A stretch of DNA of 64,000 nucleotides, taken from positions 62,001 to 126,000 of the forward strand of contig JAJDAP010000026.1 of assembly GCA_029261795.1 (NCBI GenBank), given 5' to 3'. Position numbers and translations under genes: made by a program. The DNA is from Deltaproteobacteria bacterium (GTDB lineage Bacteria; Myxococcota_A; UBA9160; UBA6930). Under the pieces are notes generated by a model that worked only from the letters and a program-made list of their open reading frames with translations, had not been told where the DNA came from and made no database searches. Positions 8,915 to 18,234 of the stretch are shown piece after piece; positions within the stretch are counted from its first letter, which is position 1; each line of letters opens with the position of its first letter.

Positions 8915-11900
8915 TTACATCGATCGTCGGTAGCGACCGCCCACCTGGAACAGGGCCTCGGTGATCTGGCCCAGGGACGCCGATTTCACACTCTCGACCA
9001 GCTCGCCGAACACGTTGCCACCAGCGCGCGCCACGTCCTGGAGCCGCTCCAAGGCGACGCTCGCGGCGGCCTGGTTGCGGGCCTGGAAGCCACGCAGCGA
9101 AACGATCTGCGCATCCTTCTCGGCGTCGCTCGCCCGCTGCAAGGCGAGCGGCTGCTGCATGGTATCGGGCGCCGGATTCTCGAACGTGTTCACGCCGATG
9201 ATCGGCAACTCGCCCGAGTGCTTCTTCGATTCATAGTGAAGGCTCTCGTCCTGGATCTTGCTGCGTTGATAGTGCGTCTCCATGGCGCCGAGTACGCCGC
9301 CGCGGCGAGACAGGCGCTCGAACTCGTCGAGCACGGCGTCTTCCACCGCCTCGGTCAGCCACTCGATCGCATAGGAACCCTGCAGCGCATTCTCGGTGCG
9401 CGTGATGCCGAGCTCCCGGTTGATGATCAACTGGATCGCGACCGCCCTGCGCACGCTCTCCTCGGTGGGCGTGGTCACCGCCTCGTCATACGCGTTCGTG
9501 TGTAGGCTGTTGCAGTGATCCTGGATGGCCGTGAGCGCCTGCAAGGTGGTCCGGATGTCGTTGAAGGCCATCTCCTGGGCATGCAACGAACGGCCCGAGG
9601 TCTGGATGTGGTACTTGAGCTTCTGGCTGCGCTCGCTCCCGCCGTAGAGTTCGCGCATGGCGATCGCCCAGATGCGGCGGGCCACCCGCCCGATCACGTT
9701 GTACTCAGCGTCGAGCCCGTTCGAGAAGAAGAACGAGAAATTCGGCGCGAAGGCGTCGACCGCCATCCCGCGCGCCCGGTAGGCCTCGACGTAGGTAAAG
9801 CCGTTGGCCAGCGTGAAGGCGAGCTGGGTGATCGGGTTCGCTCCCGCTTCGGCGATGTGATAGCCGGAGATCGAAACGGAGTAGAAGTTGAGCACGTCAT
9901 GAGCGACGAACCACTCCTGGATATCGCCCATCACCTTCAGTGAGAAGTCCGCGCCGAAGACGCAGGTGTTCTGGGCCTGATCCTCCTTGAGGATGTCCGC
10001 CTGGACCGTGCCGCGGACCCGCGAGAGAACGTCGGACTTGATGCGCGCGTAGCTTTCGGCGTCCACCGCCTCGTCGCCCCGAATGCCCAACAACCCCAGA
10101 CCGAGCCCATCGTGGGTCGGCGGAAGCTCGCCTTGATAGGTCGGCAGCGGGCCCCGCTCGGCTTCGACGCGGGCGCGCACGGCTTCGAGGCCTCCCTGCT
10201 CACGTAGCTGCTTCTCGACCTGCTGGTCGATGGCCGCGTTCAGGAAGAACGCCAGGACGGTGGGGGCCGGCCCGTTGATCGTCATCGAGACCGAGGTCGC
10301 CGGATCGCACAGGTCGAAACCGGAGTAGAGCTTCTTGGCGTCGTCGAGCGTGCACACCGAGACGCCCGACGTTCCGACCTTCCCGTAGATGTCCGGGCGC
10401 TCGGCGGGATCGCGGCCATAGAGGGTCACGCTGTCGAACGCTGTCGAGAGCCGCGTCGACGGTTGATCCGCCGCGAGCATGTGGAAGCGGTGATTGGTGC
10501 GCTCGGGTCCGCCCTCTCCGGCAAACATGCGCGCCGGTTCTTCCTCGGGTCGCTTGAAGGGGAACACCCCAGCGGTGAACGGGAATGCGCCGGGCAGGTT
10601 CTCCTGGCGCAGGAAGCGGGTGAGCTCGCCCTCGTCGGCGTGCCGCGGAGGCGAGATCCGAGGCAGCATCGTGCCCGAGAGGGTCTCGACGTGGTTCTCC
10701 ACTTCGATCTCGCGGCCGCGAACACCGTAGGACTGACGCTCCGCTTCGTATCTCTCCCGGATCTGCGGCCACTCGGCGAGATCCTGGGCGACATCGCGAT
10801 CCACCTCGCCCCTCGCCACCTCGGCACGGGTTCCGACCTCCTGCTGGAGCTCGGCGCTCGCGTCACCGAGTTCGGCGAGTGCGCGATCGAGGGCGACCGA
10901 ACGCCGCACGCGCTCGACCTGCTCGCCTGTCGCGGCCCGGTAGCCGCGCACCGCGTTCGAGATCTCTTCGAGATAGCGCTCGCGTCCGCTCGGGATCAAT
11001 GCTGGCGGTGAGGCCACGGCGACGGCGTCGCGCGCTGGCGCCGAGAAGTCTCCCCCGTGGCGTTCGGCGAGTGCGCGGATCGTGTCATAGAGACGGTCCA
11101 CGCCCGGATCGTCCCATTGGCTCGCGATCGTGGGCAGGACGGGCACGTCCTCGTCGGCAAGCTCGAATGCGGTGTGGTTTCGCTTCCATTGTTTGCGGAC
11201 ATCGCGCAGCGCATCTTCGGCGCCGCGGCGGTCGCTCTTGTTCAACACCACGCAGTCGGCGAGCTCGAGCATGTCGATCTTCTCGAGCTGCGAGGGCGCA
11301 CCATACTCGGGCGTCATCACGTAGATCGACGCGTCCGCGAGATCGACGATCTCCGAATCGCTCTGCCCGATCCCGGCGGTCTCTACCATGATCAGGTCGT
11401 AGCCGGCGGCCTTCAGTACGAGAACGGCGTCGTTCACCGCCTGGGAGAGGGCCAGATGGGCTTGGCGGGTCGCCAACGAGCGCGCGAACACCTGCGCGCC
11501 GTTGATCGCGTTCATCCGGATGCGGTCGCCTAGCAATGCACCCCCGGTCTTCCGGCGACTCGGATCGACGAGCAACAGGCCAATGAGGCAGTCCGGGTAA
11601 TCCAGCCGAAAGCGGCGAACCACCTCGTCGACAACGCTCGACTTGCCGGCTCCACCGGTCCCGGTAAACCCGATCACGGGGGTCTGGCGCTGGCTCGCAC
11701 GCTCGCGCAGGCTCGCTCGCAGATCGGCGGCGGCCGCACTCCCAGCGTCGGACTCGAGGCAGGTGATGGTGCGCGCGACCGTGCGCGGTGTGGCCGGGTC
11801 CAGTTCGCCAAGCGGCTTCCCCGCGTGCGGATCCTCGGCGTGCTCGCGAGACTCGTCGACGATCGTCTGGATCATTCCCTCGAGACCGAGCTGCCGGCCA

Positions 11901-12286
11901 TCTTCGGGGCTGAAGATCCGCGCGACACCGTACTCGTGAAGCGCCGCGATCTCCTCGGGCACGATCGTGCCGCCACCGCCGCCATACACACGGACGTGTC
12001 CTGCTCCGAACTCCCGCAGGCGGTCGACCAGATAGCGGAAGAACTCCATGTGCCCGCCCTGATAGGACGAGATCGCGATCGCGTGGGCATCCTCTTCGAG
12101 CGCGGCCTCGACGATCTCGTCCACCGAGCGGTCGTGGCCCAGATGGATCACCTCGGCGCCCAACGACTGCAGGATCCGACGCATGATGTTGATCGCGGCG
12201 TCGTGTCCGTCGAAGAGCGAGGCTGCCGTCACGACGCGGATCCGATCCGGCTCGCCTCGTAGCGGGGTCACCTCTGCGGTCGCCAT
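8915..12286 (-). CDS. icmF: Fused isobutyryl-CoA mutase IcmF
   Basis: An 1123-residue fusion that isomerises isobutyryl-CoA and n-butyryl-CoA (some members prefer isovaleryl-/pivalyl-CoA) and carries its own G-protein chaperone. Domain order: B12-binding domain (about 17-150) with DGHDAAIN; MeaI GTPase (about 200-420) with Walker A GTGGAGKSS and NKSD; linker; TIM-barrel catalytic domain (about 560-1120). In the barrel the specificity position reads RMFAGEG, with Phe in place of the Tyr of methylmalonyl-CoA mutase, as expected for IcmF. The ATG at 12286 overlaps the MerR stop (TGATG) and has a GGAGGAGG site; a GTG one codon upstream is also possible. Confidence 0.95.
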   Translation of the reverse strand: MATAEVTPLRGEPDRIRVVTAASLFDGHDAAINIMRRILQSLGAEVIHLGHDRSVDEIVEAALEEDAHAIAISSYQGGHMEFFRYLVDRLREFGAGHVRVYGGGGGTIVPEEIAALHEYGVARIFSPEDGRQLGLEGMIQTIVDESREHAEDPHAGKPLGELDPATPRTVARTITCLESDAGSAAAADLRASLRERASQRQTPVIGFTGTGGAGKSSVVDEVVRRFRLDYPDCLIGLLLVDPSRRKTGGALLGDRIRMNAINGAQVFARSLATRQAHLALSQAVNDAVLVLKAAGYDLIMVETAGIGQSDSEIVDLADASIYVMTPEYGAPSQLEKIDMLELADCVVLNKSDRRGAEDALRDVRKQWKRNHTAFELADEDVPVLPTIASQWDDPGVDRLYDTIRALAERHGGDFSAPARDAVAVASPPALIPSGRERYLEEISNAVRGYRAATGEQVERVRRSVALDRALAELGDASAELQQEVGTRAEVARGEVDRDVAQDLAEWPQIRERYEAERQSYGVRGREIEVENHVETLSGTMLPRISPPRHADEGELTRFLRQENLPGAFPFTAGVFPFKRPEEEPARMFAGEGGPERTNHRFHMLAADQPSTRLSTAFDSVTLYGRDPAERPDIYGKVGTSGVSVCTLDDAKKLYSGFDLCDPATSVSMTINGPAPTVLAFFLNAAIDQQVEKQLREQGGLEAVRARVEAERGPLPTYQGELPPTHDGLGLGLLGIRGDEAVDAESYARIKSDVLSRVRGTVQADILKEDQAQNTCVFGADFSLKVMGDIQEWFVAHDVLNFYSVSISGYHIAEAGANPITQLAFTLANGFTYVEAYRARGMAVDAFAPNFSFFFSNGLDAEYNVIGRVARRIWAIAMRELYGGSERSQKLKYHIQTSGRSLHAQEMAFNDIRTTLQALTAIQDHCNSLHTNAYDEAVTTPTEESVRRAVAIQLIINRELGITRTENALQGSYAIEWLTEAVEDAVLDEFERLSRRGGVLGAMETHYQRSKIQDESLHYESKKHSGELPIIGVNTFENPAPDTMQQPLALQRASDAEKDAQIVSLRGFQARNQAAASVALERLQDVARAGGNVFGELVESVKSASLGQITEALFQVGGRYRRSM

Positions 12287-12717
12287 CACGCCTCCTCCTC
12301 GCTGCGCAGGGCTTCTGCCCGAGCGCCAACGTGGTCGCGGTACTTGCCGATCTCGTCGCGCAGGGAACCGAGTTCAGTGATGCGGGCGTCGAGATCGATC
12401 TGGTGCTTCATCAACAACTGGTCGAGCCGCTCGAGCATCGCCCGGGTCGAGCCCTCGATGCCGTAGACAGCGTTGAGATCGCGGATCTCCTGGAGCGAGA
12501 GCCCGAGCGTCTTCAAGCGCGAGATGAAGCGCAGGCGCTCCAGCTCGTCTTCGCCATAGACGCGTCGGCCGGCCTCGCGGCGGCGCACGCCGGGGAGCAA
12601 CTCGAGCTCTTCGTAGTAGCGGACGGTCCGCGCCGAGAGGCCTGTCCGCCGACAGACCTCGCCGATGGCGAGCGCCGCTTGGGTCTTGTCCACGATTGGG
12701 TCTCCGCTCGAACGCAT
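12286..12717 (-). CDS. MerR-family transcriptional regulator
   Basis: A 143-residue MerR regulator: winged-helix DNA-binding domain (about residues 14-85, GEVCRRTGLSARTVRYYEE, then the second wing RRVYGEDEL) and a long dimerisation coiled coil. There are no conserved C-terminal cysteines for metal sensing. Position as the first gene before icmF, with the stop overlapping the icmF start, suggests control of acyl-CoA metabolism, in the manner of LiuR-type MerR proteins that regulate leucine and branched-chain degradation. The assigned ATG at 12717 lacks a clear ribosome binding site; a GTG eight codons later has GGAGA before it and is a real alternative. Confidence 0.88.
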   Translation of the reverse strand: MRSSGDPIVDKTQAALAIGEVCRRTGLSARTVRYYEELELLPGVRRREAGRRVYGEDELERLRFISRLKTLGLSLQEIRDLNAVYGIEGSTRAMLERLDQLLMKHQIDLDARITELGSLRDEIGKYRDHVGARAEALRSEEEA

Positions 12718-12742
12718 CCCGAGACATCAGGATCGGCACGAA

Positions 12743-12764
12743 TGCCAGTTAACGTGAGCTGGCA
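12743..12764. promoter_or_regulatory. Inverted repeat upstream of merR-icmF (candidate operator)
   Basis: Perfect six-base arms TGCCAG / CTGGCA separated by 10 bases containing GTTAACGTGA. The right half resembles half of the LiuR consensus (TTAACGTAAA, from memory). It lies 26-47 bases upstream of the MerR gene, where MerR autoregulation would be expected. A second short palindrome, GACTC-T-GAGTC, lies at 12779-12789. Confidence 0.4.
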
Positions 12765-12858
12765 ATGATACCAAAAATGACTCTGAGTCGCAAACCTCGC
12801 TCGGGCCCCTGGAGCGCCGCCCCCTACGGCCGGCCAACACGCCGGGCCCCGGCGCGCC

Positions 12859-14391
12859 CTACATGGGCACCACGGGCCTGCGCTTGGGCGCCAGCGGGTC
12901 GCGGCGCTCGGCGGCCACAGCGAAGCGGCGTGAGATCTCCTCGCGCAGCTGTGCGGGCTCCACGATCGCGTCAACCACCAGTTCGCTCGCGAGGCGCTTC
13001 ACGTCGACATCTTCCCGGTATTCGTCGCGGAGCTTCTCGACCATGGCTTGCCGCTCGCTCTCGTCCTCGACGGCCTGGATCTTGTTGAAGTAGACCGCGT
13101 TCACCGCGGCTTCCGGACCCATCACCGCAATCATGGCCGAGGGCAGTGCCAGGCAGGCGTCGGGCTCGAAGCCCGGCCCGCACATGGCATAGAGGCCGGC
13201 CCCATACGCCTTGCGCACGATCACCGAGATCCGCGGCACCGTGGCCGAGGACATCGCCATCACCATCTTGGCGCCGGCCCGGATGATGCCCTCGCGCTCG
13301 ACCTGGCGGCCGATCATGAAGCCGGGCACGTCGGCCAGGTAGAGCAGCGGGATCGCGAAGGCGTCGCACAACTGGATGAAACGGGCTGCCTTGTCCGCGG
13401 AATCGACGAACAGCACGCCGCCCTTCGATTTCGGCTGGTTCGCGACGACGCCCACGACCCGCCCTTCGATCCGTGCCAGGCCGGTCACGATCTCCTTCGC
13501 GAACCGCTTCTTGATCTCGAAGAAGGAACCGGCGTCCACCAGTCGATCGATCACCTTCCGCATGTCGAACGTCTTGTTCTCGTTCTCCGGGATGATGGAC
13601 TCGATCTCGGCCGGTGATTCCGCCGGGGCCTGGGGCTCAGCGACAGGCGACGCGTCCTCGAAGTGGCTCGGGAAGTAACCCAGGTACGCGTGGGCCGCGT
13701 CGATGGCCTCTGCTTCGTTCGAGGCCAGCAGATCGCCGCAGCCCGAGACCGTGCAGTGCATCTTGGCCCCACCCATCTCGTCGAGGGTCACGTCCTGGCC
13801 GATCACTTCCTGGGCCATTCGCGGGGAGCCCAGATACATCGAAGCGTTGCCATCCACCATGAAGACCACGTCGCAGAATGCCGGGATGTAGGCACCGCCA
13901 GCAGCAGAGGGCCCGAACAACAGACAGACCTGGGGCACCAGGCCGGACATGCGAATCTGGTTGTGGAAGATCCGCCCGGCGCCGCGGCGCCCGGGAAACA
14001 TCTCGAGCTGGTCGGTAATGCGTGCGCCGGCGGAATCGACCAGGAAGAGCATCGGGCAACGCAGCCGCTCGGCACGCTCCTGGATGCGCAGGATCTTCTC
14101 GACCGTGCGCTTTCCCCAGGAACCGGCCTTCACCGTCGAATCGTTCGCCATCACGCACACGGTCCGTCCGTCGATGCTTCCGCTTCCGGTGACGACTCCG
14201 TCGGCCGGCAGGTCCCCGGCGGCGACGTTGGCGAACACGGCATCTTCCAGGAACGAGCCCTCATCGAGCAGCCGAGCCAAGCGGTCCCGACAGAAGAGCT
14301 TGCCCTGGGCCTTGGCCTTTTCATGATTGCGTGGCGCGCCGCCCTCGCGAATCTTCGCCAGCTCGTCGCGGACTTCCTCACCGGTCTTCAA
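12859..14391 (-). CDS. Acyl-CoA carboxylase, carboxyltransferase (beta) subunit
   Basis: A 510-residue biotin-dependent carboxyltransferase with two crotonase-like halves. The N-terminal half has the oxyanion-hole stretch FGPSAAGGAYIPAF and the second half has DVPGFMIG with RKAYGAGLYAM. It transfers CO2 from carboxybiotin to propionyl-CoA or a branched acyl-CoA. Neighbouring methylmalonyl-CoA mutase suggests propionyl-CoA; the adjoining HMG-CoA lyase suggests methylcrotonyl-CoA instead. No biotin carboxylase/BCCP subunit gene is in the window, so the partner is elsewhere. Its start overlaps the HMG-CoA lyase stop by four bases. Confidence 0.92.
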   Translation of the reverse strand: MKTGEEVRDELAKIREGGAPRNHEKAKAQGKLFCRDRLARLLDEGSFLEDAVFANVAAGDLPADGVVTGSGSIDGRTVCVMANDSTVKAGSWGKRTVEKILRIQERAERLRCPMLFLVDSAGARITDQLEMFPGRRGAGRIFHNQIRMSGLVPQVCLLFGPSAAGGAYIPAFCDVVFMVDGNASMYLGSPRMAQEVIGQDVTLDEMGGAKMHCTVSGCGDLLASNEAEAIDAAHAYLGYFPSHFEDASPVAEPQAPAESPAEIESIIPENENKTFDMRKVIDRLVDAGSFFEIKKRFAKEIVTGLARIEGRVVGVVANQPKSKGGVLFVDSADKAARFIQLCDAFAIPLLYLADVPGFMIGRQVEREGIIRAGAKMVMAMSSATVPRISVIVRKAYGAGLYAMCGPGFEPDACLALPSAMIAVMGPEAAVNAVYFNKIQAVEDESERQAMVEKLRDEYREDVDVKRLASELVVDAIVEPAQLREEISRRFAVAAERRDPLAPKRRPVVPM

Positions 14392-15317
14392 TGGGCTTCC
14401 TCTCGTTGCGCACGTTCACGTTCTCCGAGCCGCGCACGGTAGACACGCCCGGGGAGAGGCCGACCTAGCAGCGACTTCTCCACCCACGACGTGGCGTCGA
14501 CCAGGGCGTCGAGATCCACGCCGGTATCGACACCCGAGCGCTCGAACAGGTCCACCACGTCCTCGGTGGCGACATTTCCCGAGGCGCCGGGGGCATAGGG
14601 GCAGCCCCCGAGCCCGCCGAGCGCCGAATCGAAGTGGCGCACGCCCGCCTCGTAGCCGGCCTCGACATTCGCCAGGGCTCGGCCATAGGTATCGTGGAGA
14701 TGGAGGCCGATCCTCTCGAGGGGGACCTCGGCGGCCACCGCCTCGACCAGGGCGCGCACCTGCCTTGGCGTACCGATACCGATCGTATCCCCGAGCGAGA
14801 TCTCGGCCGCCCCCAGCTCGAGCAGGGACCGGACCAAGGCCAGTACCTGCTCCACGGGGACATCCCCTTCATAGGGGCAACCGCAGACCGTCGAGACATA
14901 GCAACGCAACGGCACCTCGGCCTCGAGCGCGGCCGCGGCCACCGGCTTGAAGCCTTCCAGATGATCGGCGACCGAGCGGTTCACGTTCTTCCGGTTGTGG
15001 GACTCGCTGGCGCTGACGAAGAATGCGGCCACATCCAGACCGCTACCGGCGAAGCGCTCCCAACCGGCCAGATTCGGAACCAGGGCCGAATAACGAACGC
15101 CCGGGCGCCGGACCAGGCGCGCGACGAGATCGTCTGCGTCGGCCAGTTGCGGAATCCACTTGGGCGAGACGAACGAGGTCACCTCGATCTGGCGCAAGCC
15201 GGCCGCGGCCATGCGATCGAGCAGTTCCAACTTGGCCGCGGTAGTAACCACGTCGGCTTCATTCTGGAGCCCGTCCCGGGCCCCGACCTCGTAGAGATGG
15301 ACTTCGGGGTGCATCAC
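14388..15317 (-). CDS. mvaB: Hydroxymethylglutaryl-CoA lyase
   Basis: A 309-residue TIM-barrel lyase of the HMGL/isopropylmalate-synthase superfamily, cleaving HMG-CoA to acetoacetate and acetyl-CoA at the end of leucine breakdown. The opening VGARDGLQNE holds the metal and catalytic Arg-Asp, HLHDTYG holds two metal-binding His, and the loop GGLGGCPYAPGASGNVATED holds the catalytic Cys. Length is normal. The ATGA overlap with the carboxyltransferase downstream shows translational coupling and makes a leucine/isovalerate (liu-like) operon plausible. The start may be either of two consecutive ATG codons. Confidence 0.93.
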   Translation of the reverse strand: MMHPEVHLYEVGARDGLQNEADVVTTAAKLELLDRMAAAGLRQIEVTSFVSPKWIPQLADADDLVARLVRRPGVRYSALVPNLAGWERFAGSGLDVAAFFVSASESHNRKNVNRSVADHLEGFKPVAAAALEAEVPLRCYVSTVCGCPYEGDVPVEQVLALVRSLLELGAAEISLGDTIGIGTPRQVRALVEAVAAEVPLERIGLHLHDTYGRALANVEAGYEAGVRHFDSALGGLGGCPYAPGASGNVATEDVVDLFERSGVDTGVDLDALVDATSWVEKSLLGRPLPGRVYRARLGERERAQREEAH

Positions 15318-15326
15318 CCCGGGAGC

Positions 15327-16562
15327 TTACACACCTACGATGAAGCTGACGCTCGTCGTGCCGCTGCCGCCGATGTTCAGCGTCTGGAAGTTCTTGGCGC
15401 CTTCGACCTGGTAGTTGCCGGCCGTGCCCGTCACCTGGAGATAGCTATCGAGCAGCTGACGTGTACCGGTTGCGCCCACCGGATGACCCGCACCGATCAG
15501 GCCGCCACTCGGGTTGATCGGGTGCTTGCCGTCGATCTCGAGCCAGCCCTCTTCCACGGCCTTCCAGCTCTCGCCCGGCTTCGTGATGCCGAAGTGGTCG
15601 ATCGCCATGTACTCGGAGGTCGTGAAGCAGTCGTGGGTCTCGATGCCGTCGATGCCGTTCACGTCGGCGATGCCGGCGCGCTTCATCGCGCTGGTGATGG
15701 TGCTCCGCACGTGGGGCAGCGTGTACTCGGCGCCCTGGCTCTCGGCGATCTTGTCGTCGAAGCGCAGCCGCGCCGTGTTGTGGCCCCAGCCCTTGATGCG
15801 CGGAATGTCCGAGAGCTTCTTGCCCATGCCCTTGGCGTACTTCTCGGCATAGTCGCGCGAGGCCAGGAATACCGTGACGGCGCCATCGGTCACCTGGGAG
15901 CAATCCGCGATGCGGATGCGGCCGCCGATGGCCGGATTGTCATCGGTGCGGCAGAGCGCGTGCTCCTTGTTCATGTACCAGGTGCGGGTCTGGGCGTTGG
16001 GGTTGAGCTTCGCGTTGTCGTAGTTGAGCCGGCTGATCTCGGCGAGGTGCTCGTCCTTCAGGCCGTAACGCTTGTCGTACTCGTCACCGAGCCGACCGAA
16101 GAGCTTCGGGAAAGGCGCCTCGACGCCTTCCGCTTCGTCCTCGTACCAGGCCGCGGTACCGAGGTAGCTGCCGCCGGTGCCCGAATCGACGGTCTTCATC
16201 TGCTCGATGCCGACCACGGCCTGGAGGTCGTAGCGACCCGCCTCGATCTCGGCGGAAGCCGCGAGCAGAGCGATCGAACCCGAGGCACAGGCCGCTTCGT
16301 GACGTCCGGTCGGCAAGCCGCTGAAGGCCGGATGCACTTCCGTGAAGAAGGCGCCCAGGTGCCCCTGCATGCAGTAGAGCTCGGCGGCGAAATTGCCGAC
16401 GTGGGCACTTTCGACTTCTTCGGGCGCGATGCCGGTTGCCTCGAGGGCGCCGACCACACTCTCGCGCATCAGCGCCGAGAAGTGCTTCGACTCCTTCGTC
16501 CAGTTGCGGGCGAAGTCGGTCTGATAGCCACCGAGAACGTAGACTTTGGAACCTTGAGCCAT
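15327..16562 (-). CDS. Thiolase-fold acetyl-CoA acetyltransferase / SCP2-type thiolase
   Basis: A 411-residue thiolase-superfamily protein. The nucleophilic Cys lies in [15 protein letters not shown] near residue 89; the second-half catalytic elements are [12 protein letters not shown] and [20 protein letters not shown], the latter with the catalytic His. The pattern is that of the SCP2-thiolase/lipid-transfer branch rather than classic biosynthetic thiolase, which ends with a CxG motif not clearly seen here. Role: probably cleavage of a beta-ketoacyl-CoA. AGGAG precedes the ATG at 16562. The gap to the HMG-CoA lyase is nine bases, so one transcript is likely. Confidence 0.87.
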   Translation of the reverse strand: MAQGSKVYVLGGYQTDFARNWTKESKHFSALMRESVVGALEATGIAPEEVESAHVGNFAAELYCMQGHLGAFFTEVHPAFSGLPTGRHEAACASGSIALLAASAEIEAGRYDLQAVVGIEQMKTVDSGTGGSYLGTAAWYEDEAEGVEAPFPKLFGRLGDEYDKRYGLKDEHLAEISRLNYDNAKLNPNAQTRTWYMNKEHALCRTDDNPAIGGRIRIADCSQVTDGAVTVFLASRDYAEKYAKGMGKKLSDIPRIKGWGHNTARLRFDDKIAESQGAEYTLPHVRSTITSAMKRAGIADVNGIDGIETHDCFTTSEYMAIDHFGITKPGESWKAVEEGWLEIDGKHPINPSGGLIGAGHPVGATGTRQLLDSYLQVTGTAGNYQVEGAKNFQTLNIGGSGTTSVSFIVGV

Positions 16563-16642
16563 GATGCTTCTCCTGTCGATCGCGGAACCAACCGCAACGG
16601 GAAGGGACTGTCGCCTAGCCAGCGACGTAGGAACGAGGCCGA

Positions 16643-17983
16643 CTAGCCGGCGACAAAGAACTTTCCGGTGTTCAACGTTGGATGGTGGAAGAACGCCTTG
16701 GGTTCACCCGAAGCGACAGCGGCTTCGAGCACCTTCGGCACCGGCAGACCGGAGCGTTCGATCAGCTCGACGCTGGCCTTCGCGCCCATCACGTCGACGA
16801 GCACGGACGGCGGCGCCCAGTTGAAGCCGGTCGCCATGATGCGGTCGATGCCATCGATCGTGTCCGTCACCTCACCGACGCGGTGGAACGCGTAAGAGAT
16901 GTATCCGGCGATCACCTTGCGCGCCATCGCGGCTTCGTCGCCGTCGGCGCCGAGGAAGAGCGACATGCCTTCGGCATAACGACCCTGAGCGTGCAGCCGC
17001 GCCACGTCATCGATGTAGTCGAGGTTCGGCAGCACGACGTCGGCCTCGGGCTTGTAGTCGCCGCTGGCCGGGTCGAGGGCGAGCCGCGTCTTGCCGTCCT
17101 TCTTGAAGAAGCCGGCGCCACTCTTGTTGCCGAGCGTTCCCTGATCCATCAGCCGCGCCATGTAGCCGGGCAGTTTGTTGGTCTCGTGCGCCTCGTCGTT
17201 CGTCAGCTCGTAGACATTGTCGACGATGGCGCGGTGGATGTCCCAGCCCACCAGGTCGATGGTGGCGAGCGGCGTCATGGCGCGACCCGTGTACGGACCC
17301 ACGAGTCGATCCACCAGCACCGGGCCGACCTGCTCGGCCAGCTGCGCGGCTTCGTTCAGCAGCTTGAAGCCGACACGGTTGCCGGCGAAGGCAGGCGTAT
17401 CGTGGGTGCGAATGATCTCGCGCCCGAGTCGAACGCGCGCGAACGCCTCGACGAAATCGACCAGATCGGGATCGGTGTCGTTACCCGGGATCAGCTCCGT
17501 CCCGACGATCTCGTTCGGCGGGTTGAAGACGTGGAGGCCCAGGAAATTCTGGCGGAACGAATCGCTGCGGCCCTCGCAGAGCGCGTTGATCGAAAGCCCC
17601 GACGTCACGGTCGCCACGATCGAGTCCGGCCGGCGCGCCTTCTCCACGCGATCGAACATCTCCTTCTTGATCGCGAAATCCTCGGTGAGGGCTTCGAAGA
17701 TCAGGTCGGCGTTGGCGAGCACTGCTTCGAGGTCGTCGTAGCTGCCCGTCGCCGAGCGGCTCGCGACGGTCGGCGAGCGGACTTGGTCGATCGCGGACTG
17801 CAGGCCTTCGTCGGCCTTCGCCTTGCTGCGCGCCAGGAAGGTCACGTGCGGTACCGCCGTCGTGAACAATGCGGCGCTGCCGTAGCCCATCGTGCCGTTG
17901 GCACCGAGCACGACCACGCGCTCGATCGCGCGGCTCTTCACGAGTTCGCGCAGGCGAGCGGGGCTGAGGGAATCGGAGGACAT
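16643..17983 (-). CDS. 3-hydroxyacyl-CoA dehydrogenase
   Basis: A 446-residue NAD-dependent 3-hydroxyacyl-CoA dehydrogenase. The Rossmann start [18 protein letters not shown] has GxNGxMG where GxGxMG is usual. The HVFNPP motif contains the catalytic His, and FAGNRVGF the cofactor/substrate Asn. The second helical domain is duplicated, giving the longer form. The ATG at 17983 is preferred because AAGGAG lies upstream; the longer frame from 18055 adds 24 Arg-rich residues unlike the family. It oxidises the 3-hydroxyacyl-CoA just before the thiolase step, matching the next gene 80 bases downstream. Confidence 0.9.
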   Translation of the reverse strand: MSSDSLSPARLRELVKSRAIERVVVLGANGTMGYGSAALFTTAVPHVTFLARSKAKADEGLQSAIDQVRSPTVASRSATGSYDDLEAVLANADLIFEALTEDFAIKKEMFDRVEKARRPDSIVATVTSGLSINALCEGRSDSFRQNFLGLHVFNPPNEIVGTELIPGNDTDPDLVDFVEAFARVRLGREIIRTHDTPAFAGNRVGFKLLNEAAQLAEQVGPVLVDRLVGPYTGRAMTPLATIDLVGWDIHRAIVDNVYELTNDEAHETNKLPGYMARLMDQGTLGNKSGAGFFKKDGKTRLALDPASGDYKPEADVVLPNLDYIDDVARLHAQGRYAEGMSLFLGADGDEAAMARKVIAGYISYAFHRVGEVTDTIDGIDRIMATGFNWAPPSVLVDVMGAKASVELIERSGLPVPKVLEAAVASGEPKAFFHHPTLNTGKFFVAG

Positions 17984-18126
17984 GAGATCGCTGCTCCTTG
18001 CACGTCGCAAGCTGCCCCGATGCCCCCTCGAATCGACGCGCCACGCTTGCGGCAACGAACGGCAGTCCGGGGGGCGCCGGGCGAAAGGCCGACGCTAGCC
18101 AATGAGTGTGTGGCGGTAAATGCTTG

Positions 18127-18141
18127 GGCAGTGACACTGCC
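18127..18141. promoter_or_regulatory. Perfect 15-bp palindrome (candidate operator)
   Basis: GGCAGTG-A-CACTGCC, a perfect dyad in the gap between era and the hydroxyacyl-CoA dehydrogenase, about 145 bases upstream of the latter. No T-tract follows it on either strand in the position a terminator would need, so a protein-binding site fits better. The binding protein is unknown. Confidence 0.4.
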
Positions 18142-18234
18142 ACATGCAAAAAAGGGATGACCCCGCGTCAGCCTGCTCCGCCGCTGCCAGGCACTTGCGC
18201 GTGGATGATCTCCGCGGCGGATGCGCGCAATCGC

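Noticed and set aside
8843-12858. Cobalamin riboswitch near the B12-dependent mutases
   Set aside because: The gaps are short (72 and about 140 bases) and no B12-box-like sequence is visible.
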